From an uncultured Bacteroidales bacterium (GTDB lineage Bacteria; Bacteroidota; Bacteroidia; Bacteroidales; Muribaculaceae), in assembly GCA_900547755.1 (NCBI GenBank), contig URIC01000053.1, positions 1 to 12,212 on the forward strand: a stretch of DNA of 12,212 bases, written 5' to 3'. The translations under genes and the position numbers were made by a program. Below, piece by piece: positions 9,001 through 12,212 of the stretch; position 1 is the first letter of the stretch, and each line of letters begins with the position of its first letter. The notes under the pieces were generated by a model, which saw only the letters and a program-made list of their open reading frames with translations, did no database searches and was not told the DNA's origin.

Positions 9001-9633
9001 GGATGGGCTTATGACATAGGCTTCGCCGGACTGGACCACGTGTTGGCCCGACGTACCGATATCAATATGCTGGTGCTTGACACCGAGTGTTATTCCAACA
9101 CGGGCGGTCAGATGAGCAAGGCTACTCCTGTCAGCGCCGTGGCCGCTTACGCCCCCGACGGCAAACGTACGTTCAAGAAGGACCTTGGCCGGATGATGAT
9201 GACCTATGGCAACGTTTACGTGGCCTCCGTGGCCTTAGGGGCCAATCCTGCGCAGACCATCACGGCTCTCCAGGAAGCCGAGGCTTATCCCGGACCCTCG
9301 ATTGTCATTGCATACTGTCCCTGTATCAACCACGGTCTGCGCGCCGGCATGAACACCACTGTCAGCGAGGAGCGTGACGCCGTCAAGTCCGGCTACTGGC
9401 CGTTATACCGCTACAATCCCGCTTTGGCGGCGCAGGGCAAGGAGCCGCTTATCGTGGACTGCGCCGCGCCCGACGGCACACTTCCCGCTTTTCTGGCCGG
9501 GGAGAGCCGTTACCAGCAGCTACGCGAGTCCGACCCCGCTTTGGCCGATACCCTTCAGGGGCGTCTGGCCGACCGTACGGCCGAGCTGCACACCCTCCTG
9601 ATGCGGGAATCCCGGCTCCCGGCCTCCAAATGA
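6064..9633 (+). CDS. nifJ: Pyruvate:ferredoxin (flavodoxin) oxidoreductase, single-chain
   Basis: PFOR oxidises pyruvate with CoA to acetyl-CoA and CO2 and passes electrons to ferredoxin or flavodoxin; it is a central enzyme of anaerobic carbon metabolism. The 1189 residues match the family. The pyruvate-binding N-terminal domain has MDGCTAAAYVAYA and YPITP. The CoA-binding and linker domains follow (DRTKEPGAEGEPL, GRYGLSSKEF, GFGSDGTVGATK). The ferredoxin-like insert has two 4Fe-4S motifs, Cys704-707-710-714 and Cys763-766-769-773. The thiamine-diphosphate domain holds GDGWAYDIG (978-986) and YSNTGG (1010-1015). Proximal cluster ligands are Cys829, Cys832, Cys857 and Cys1087. An in-frame TTG at 6040 would add eight residues, but ATG 6064 fits the family start better. 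The gene appears monocistronic: divergent from the sirtuin and followed after 6 nt by a strong hairpin. No clear promoter was identified. Confidence 0.97.
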   Translation: MNDTTDTKSHRLVAMDGCTAAAYVAYALSEVATVYPITPIASMGETASRWAMQGRTNFAGQPMCVKEMESELGAAGATHGALAAGALATTFTSSQGLMLMIPNMYKISGEMLPGVFHVGTRSLATHALSIFGDHQDVMACRATGFAFLASASVQETHDLAIVAHLAAIEGSLPVCHFFDGWRTSNQIDTIDILPYERIYPLIDRDALARFRARALNPEHPVARGSAQNPDVYFQNREAPNRYYDAFPLIVQKYMDKVASLTGRRYSLFDYAGAPDAEDVVIVIGSAAEVCEQTLKVLDTRGYKGGVVKVRLYRPFSAEALLRAIPDTAVNICVLDRTKEPGAEGEPLFKDVATALMRHGRQVNLFGGRYGLSSKEFDPSMVKAIFDNMHAPSPKREFTVGINDDVTHLSLPCAPLAMPPVSSIVQARFYGFGSDGTVGATKQVASVLSSACGFYSQAFFQYSAKKSGGYTISQLRLSHNPVKADYSIGQADYVACHKDTYVGLYDMVSTLAPGGVFVLNSPWGTLSRLEEHLPASMRKELATRKARLYNIDAAAIAASTGLGVRINMIMEAVFLYLMGDRLDSEKAIGALRDKIARTYMHEGQAVVDKNLAALDLTRRAIRQFEIPSSWAEEERGSVQTSPSVEYRPMNIDNFAANIGAVCNRLEGDSLPVSAFTPDGALPMGTTAYEKRRIALKVPVWEPDKCVECTLCSLVCPHAAIRLFLADDAQLSAAPQGFGTRPARGLADSDGKPLHWRIQVYTEDCTGCGSCADVCPGHALTMTPAAEAMAPQLPLLEYCQEHIGYRPGLLPRFTVRGSQLFQPLMQFSGACGGCGETPYVKLLTQLFGERMIIANATGCSSVWGVDFPANAYCVNARGKGPAWANSLFEDNAEYGYGMAVAVAGRRAALADDVRTLATTVPALGEDAIRAMQAWLKDSSSEENGDAMLAALAPHREMPQVASILARADLLTPKSVWAVGGDGWAYDIGFAGLDHVLARRTDINMLVLDTECYSNTGGQMSKATPVSAVAAYAPDGKRTFKKDLGRMMMTYGNVYVASVALGANPAQTITALQEAEAYPGPSIVIAYCPCINHGLRAGMNTTVSEERDAVKSGYWPLYRYNPALAAQGKEPLIVDCAAPDGTLPAFLAGESRYQQLRESDPALADTLQGRLADRTAELHTLLMRESRLPASK
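6646..6669. repeat. Perfect 24-bp palindrome inside nifJ
   Basis: The left half reads TATGAGCGGATA and the right half is its exact reverse complement, with no spacer. It falls in the codons for residues around YERIYPLI of PFOR. It could extrude as a cruciform, form an RNA hairpin, or be a symmetric protein-binding site. It may also be a coincidence of coding constraint, since this segment encodes protein. Confidence 0.6.
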
Positions 9634-9639
9634 CAGGAT

Positions 9640-9685
9640 ACTATGACACCCGGGCAGGTCCTCTGACCTGCCCGGGTGTCATAGT
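9640..9685. terminator. Perfect 21-bp stem hairpin, likely bidirectional terminator
   Basis: Left arm 9640-9660 and right arm 9665-9685 are exact reverse complements around the loop CTCT (9661-9664), with a core of CCCGGGCAGGTC. It begins 6 nt after the nifJ stop and ends 28 nt before the stop of the opposing M6 protease gene, the natural place for a shared terminator. There is no U-tract on either side: the plus strand continues GTTATAAAAG and the minus strand ATCCTGTCAT. It is therefore not a canonical intrinsic terminator and may act by RNA stability or end-processing instead. Confidence 0.75.
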
Positions 9686-9713
9686 GTTATAAAAGAGTCA
9701 GTTAAATGATTTC

Positions 9714-11798
9714 TTACTTAACCAGGGCTTTTGCCACATTGCGGCCGTAGCGTACAATGTACATACCGGGAGCAAGACCCTCGGAGGGACAGCGTACGCC
9801 CTGCATATTGTAGATTTCGGCATCTGCCGGAGCGTAAATCACACCCTTGCCGCCCAATACCGTGAACTGTGCGTCATTTTCAATGCCATCGATACCGGTC
9901 ACCGCCTCAAGGTCGTTGGGAACGAAGACTATTTCGTTGCTCTTTTCGCTGGAAGGGATACCCTTTACCACACGTACCCATGCGGTGAACTCCAGACCGA
10001 GTTTGTTACGGCTCATGGACTGGATGGTGTAGGATGTCACGTTGCCTACATTCTTTTCATCCAGGTTGTCCTCGTAATACAGCTTGTTGCCGGACTTGCG
10101 GCACACTGTGAGCTGATAGGCGGTAGCGCCTTCCACGGGCTCCCAGGTAAGTGTGATGTCATTGGTGGGATTTTCGTTGTGGTCAAGGCCACGGGTGGGA
10201 GTACTCAAGACTGTGGCCAAAGCGGGAGTCTCGGTGTAGACATTGTAGTCGAAAGATGCAACGCCCGTCTCCTTGTCGAATTTAATATCCGTGATGAAGC
10301 TGTTGCCTGTATCGCTGCTTGCGAACAGGTAGTTGGTGTCCAGCGTAATATCGGTGTCGGGAGTCAGGTAGTTGTTCTTATCGTAAGGCCAGGCGGCATT
10401 GGCGGAGGCTACATTCTTATTGCCGAGATTGTAGTTGGCGCTACCGTCGGCTGTGATGAGGTGGCAGCGTTTGCGGGACTCCGTCGAGTTGACGCTGTTG
10501 TTGTTCCAGGTAGTGGCGTTGTAGTCGATGTGCCAAATCAGCATACCGGCGCCGGGCAGATATTTGTCGAAACCTGTCTGGTTGCGGCTTTCAAGCACGA
10601 AGTACTCGTTGGCATAAGCCTGGCCCTGTTCGTTTAACACAGGTATGCGCAGAGCGCGTCCGGAAGCCGAGAGCTCGGCCAGGTCGTAATGGGTGTTGTC
10701 TTGCACATTTTCCAGCTCTATCCAGTTGAACAGGTAACGCTCGTATGCGCTGCTGGTGGGAGGGCAATAGCCGTCGCCCAGATACGGACCTGTATCCAGA
10801 TTGCTCCATCTGCCCGGAGTGGATTTTACCCTGTAGTCGGGGTCGTAGAGGTCCGGCGCACCCATCACGTGGTTGAACTCATGGATAGGAGTGCCGATAC
10901 CGGCCATGGCGCCGTCGTCATTGATATAGTGCGAACCGCCGTTCAACTCGTTGAAGCAGCAGTAGCTGGTGATTTTCGTGTTGTCTAAAACCACGTTCTT
11001 GTAGCCTATGCCGCTCTGGTGGGGCCAGATGGCATCGGACTTCTGGGTATCGGCCTGGCCGTAACCGGCGTACCATATAATCACATTGTCGCACTCGCCG
11101 TCCTTCATGTAGGTGTACTTGGAGAAGTCCACATCGGAGTCTGCGAGACGTACGGCCTCTTCTACCAATTCAGCGATTCTGTCATATTTGTTGTTCCCTA
11201 CGTAGTAGCCGGATGTATGGGAGAGGGTGTATACCGGAGTGATATCGAAGTGAGGACGGAATTTGCCATTTGAGCTGGTCATGAAATAGTCGCGTACGGA
11301 GCCGACGCAGCCGTTATCGGTATATCCCTCCTGGTTGAGCATACGGTCCATTTGGGTCTGTATGTCCGAATGACGGAATTTGATGTCGTCGAACTGCACG
11401 AGGACAACCAGGAAATTCACATCGCCGGTGGTGCAGAAAGTGGTGCGGCCGTTACGGTCCAGGGCGGCCAGGCGCTGCATTTCGGCAGCTCTCATCATGC
11501 GTACGGGCTCTGTCAGCTCCATCTGTGCCTGCATTGCTTCGAGCACCTCGGGAGTGGCCTTCATCCGTAAGCCGTTGTCCAGCTTATATGCCACGAGGTT
11601 ACGGCCTGTATTCTCCAGAATGAAGCCCTGCTCGTCGGTCAGGTAATGGAAGAACTCGTCTCCGTTGAGACGTACCATCACCTTGGAGCCGTCTTCAAGG
11701 GTACGCTCCATCAGGCCCGGCCACGCCGGAACAGCCTGACTGCTCAGAGCTGTAGCCAGCATCGCTGCCGGTAAAAAGTACTTTAATTTCATCTTCAT
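9714..11798 (-). CDS. Secreted M6-family zinc metalloprotease with FN3-like domain and T9SS-type C-terminus
   Basis: This 694-residue exported protease probably degrades extracellular protein. A signal peptide lies at about 1-22 (MKMKLKYFLPAAMLATALSS, then QAVPA). An N-terminal propeptide-like region follows (LEDGSKVMVRLNGDEFFHYLTDEQG). The catalytic domain carries H306-E-F-N-H310-V-M-G313-A-P-D316, the HExxHxxGxxD zinc motif of M6 (immune inhibitor A-like) peptidases. A fibronectin-III-like module is at about 525-640 (ITLTWEPVEGATAYQLTV). The last 50-60 residues (AEIYNMQGVRC, GLAPGMYIVRYG, ALVK end) look like the C-terminal sorting domain of type IX secretion cargo, so release or surface anchoring outside the outer membrane is likely. 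A second in-frame ATG two codons later (11792) is possible. It stands alone, downstream of tRNA-Arg on the same strand. Family call is firm; substrate and role are unknown. Confidence 0.93.
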   Translation of the reverse strand: MKMKLKYFLPAAMLATALSSQAVPAWPGLMERTLEDGSKVMVRLNGDEFFHYLTDEQGFILENTGRNLVAYKLDNGLRMKATPEVLEAMQAQMELTEPVRMMRAAEMQRLAALDRNGRTTFCTTGDVNFLVVLVQFDDIKFRHSDIQTQMDRMLNQEGYTDNGCVGSVRDYFMTSSNGKFRPHFDITPVYTLSHTSGYYVGNNKYDRIAELVEEAVRLADSDVDFSKYTYMKDGECDNVIIWYAGYGQADTQKSDAIWPHQSGIGYKNVVLDNTKITSYCCFNELNGGSHYINDDGAMAGIGTPIHEFNHVMGAPDLYDPDYRVKSTPGRWSNLDTGPYLGDGYCPPTSSAYERYLFNWIELENVQDNTHYDLAELSASGRALRIPVLNEQGQAYANEYFVLESRNQTGFDKYLPGAGMLIWHIDYNATTWNNNSVNSTESRKRCHLITADGSANYNLGNKNVASANAAWPYDKNNYLTPDTDITLDTNYLFASSDTGNSFITDIKFDKETGVASFDYNVYTETPALATVLSTPTRGLDHNENPTNDITLTWEPVEGATAYQLTVCRKSGNKLYYEDNLDEKNVGNVTSYTIQSMSRNKLGLEFTAWVRVVKGIPSSEKSNEIVFVPNDLEAVTGIDGIENDAQFTVLGGKGVIYAPADAEIYNMQGVRCPSEGLAPGMYIVRYGRNVAKALVK

Positions 11799-11826
11799 AT
11801 TGTGTTAATTGTTAATTTCTTAATCA

Positions 11827-11858
11827 CAAATTTGTCGAGACCCCAAACATTTATACAA
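11827..11858 (-). promoter_or_regulatory. Candidate promoter of the M6 protease gene
   Basis: On the minus strand TTG (11858-11856), 21 nt, then CAAATTTG (11834-11827) resembles the Bacteroidota TTTG/TAnnTTTG promoter with one mismatch in the -7 element. It would start transcription about 20-25 nt before the ATG at 11798, leaving a short AT-rich leader with no Shine-Dalgarno sequence, as usual in this phylum. Confidence 0.45.
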
Positions 11859-11886
11859 GATTGTGCTTTCAGGTCTTTGGAAGTGT

Positions 11887-11914
11887 CCGAGAGGCCGTTT
11901 GAACGGCCTCCCGG
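11887..11914. terminator. 12-bp hairpin between tRNA-Arg and the M6 gene
   Basis: GAGGCCGT (11891-11898) and ACGGCCTC (11903-11910) pair around the loop TTGA. After an A/C mismatch the stem continues for three more pairs (CCG 11887-11889 with CGG 11912-11914). It lies about 20 nt past the tRNA 3' end and before the M6 promoter candidate, so it may end or trim the tRNA transcript. No U-tract follows on either strand, so the terminator role is inferred from position. Confidence 0.5.
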
Positions 11915-11933
11915 CTTATCTCAGGTTTAAGGC

Positions 11934-12008
11934 TGGTACCTCCGAGGAGAATCGAACTCCTATCTAAAGTTTAGGAAACTTCTATTCTATCCGTTGAACT
12001 ACAGAGGC
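11934..12008 (-). tRNA. tRNA-Arg (anticodon CCT), CCA encoded
   Basis: Read on the minus strand from 12008, the sequence folds as a full cloverleaf. The acceptor stem is GCCTCTG with CGGAGGT, including G-U pairs at the first and fifth positions. The D arm is GTTC/GAAT with GG in the loop. The anticodon stem is GAAGT/ACTTT around the loop TTCCTAA, which puts CCT (11975-11973) at positions 34-36. A 4-nt variable loop and a T arm AGGAG/CTCCT with loop TTCGATT follow. Discriminator A (11937) is followed by encoded CCA (11936-11934). It reads the arginine codon AGG, which is sparse in the genes here, where CGT and CGC dominate. It is preceded by a consensus promoter. Confidence 0.96.
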
Positions 12009-12052
12009 ATATACGCTGAGGCAGGATATGTGCCCTTATCCCTGCGCAAGCG

Positions 12053-12084
12053 CAAAATTAAAATAAAAATCAATACGATGCAAA
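12053..12084 (-). promoter_or_regulatory. Consensus Bacteroidota promoter for tRNA-Arg
   Basis: On the minus strand TTTG (12084-12081), exactly 20 nt, then TAATTTTG (12060-12053) is a full match to the primary-sigma promoter TTTG/TAnnTTTG described for Bacteroides. Transcription would start near 12046, giving a leader of about 38 nt before the mature tRNA 5' end. This is the best promoter in the window and helps place the organism. Confidence 0.82.
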
Positions 12085-12212
12085 GTCTGAGCCACAAAAA
12101 AATAGTTAAATCCTGTTAAACGTGCGGACGGGCCCTGAACTATACCTTCTTCGTGCCCGTAACTATTCAGCGAATCGTATGAACGAGATTATGGAGAAAT
12201 AATTTCCTGAAT
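12085..12212. other. Window-edge spacer with no recognised gene
   Basis: No frame on either strand is open for more than about 16 codons to the window edge and nothing is recognisable. A 6-bp inverted repeat (ACGGGC 12128-12133, GCCCGT 12155-12160) with a 21-nt loop is present but weak. The stretch may be the space between the tRNA promoter and a gene beyond the window. Confidence 0.5.

Noticed and set aside
12179..12202. Plus-strand mini-frame MNEIMEK before the window end
   Set aside because: Seven codons, no supporting signal.
12163..12211. Short minus-strand frames entering from the window edge (ending at 12163 and 12167)
   Set aside because: About 15 residues each in two competing frames, neither recognisable; cannot be told from chance.
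11934..12212. tRNA-Arg as an integrated element's attachment site
   Set aside because: No integrase, no visible direct repeat of the tRNA 3' end and no mobile genes in the window.

Overview
The window looks like ordinary chromosome from a member of the Bacteroidota, order Bacteroidales (a Muribaculaceae-like gut lineage is my guess, not proven). The signs are: no Shine-Dalgarno sequences but AT-rich leaders before the start codons; a textbook Bacteroidota housekeeping promoter (TTTG, 20 nt, TAATTTTG) in front of the tRNA; a secreted protease with a C-terminal domain like those of type IX secretion cargo; and GC-rich genes separated by AT-rich spacers.

Layout: (1) 2-64, the probable last 20 codons of an upstream plus-strand gene. 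(2) 65-226, a spacer dominated by an 89-bp imperfect palindrome (98-186). (3) 227-1897 and 1899-5240, a tight plus-strand pair: an exported S41 C-terminal processing protease with a PDZ domain, then the transcription-repair coupling factor Mfd, separated by one base. (4) 5244-5936, minus strand, a Sir2-family NAD-dependent protein deacylase, meeting mfd tail to tail with 3 bp between stop codons. (5) 6064-9633, plus strand, a full-length single-chain pyruvate:ferredoxin/flavodoxin oxidoreductase (NifJ/PFOR), divergent from the sirtuin. (6) A perfect 21-bp stem hairpin (9640-9685) between the convergent ends of nifJ and the next gene. (7) 9714-11798, minus strand, a secreted M6-family zinc metalloprotease with a fibronectin-III-like domain and a sorting-type C-terminus. 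(8) A second strong hairpin (11887-11914). (9) 11934-12008, minus strand, tRNA-Arg with anticodon CCT and an encoded CCA end, with its promoter at 12053-12084. (10) 12085-12212, no recognisable gene.

The genes do not form one pathway. They are housekeeping functions (envelope proteolysis, DNA repair coupled to transcription, protein deacylation, anaerobic pyruvate oxidation, a tRNA) plus one exported protease. PFOR makes acetyl-CoA and the sirtuin may remove acyl groups derived from acyl-CoA, so their divergent arrangement is suggestive but only that. I found no defence system, mobile element, CRISPR array or clearly new multi-gene system. The most curious items are non-coding: the 89-bp palindrome, the 21-bp hairpin without a U-tract, and a perfect 24-bp palindrome inside nifJ. 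On the protein side, the sirtuin lacks zinc-binding cysteines.
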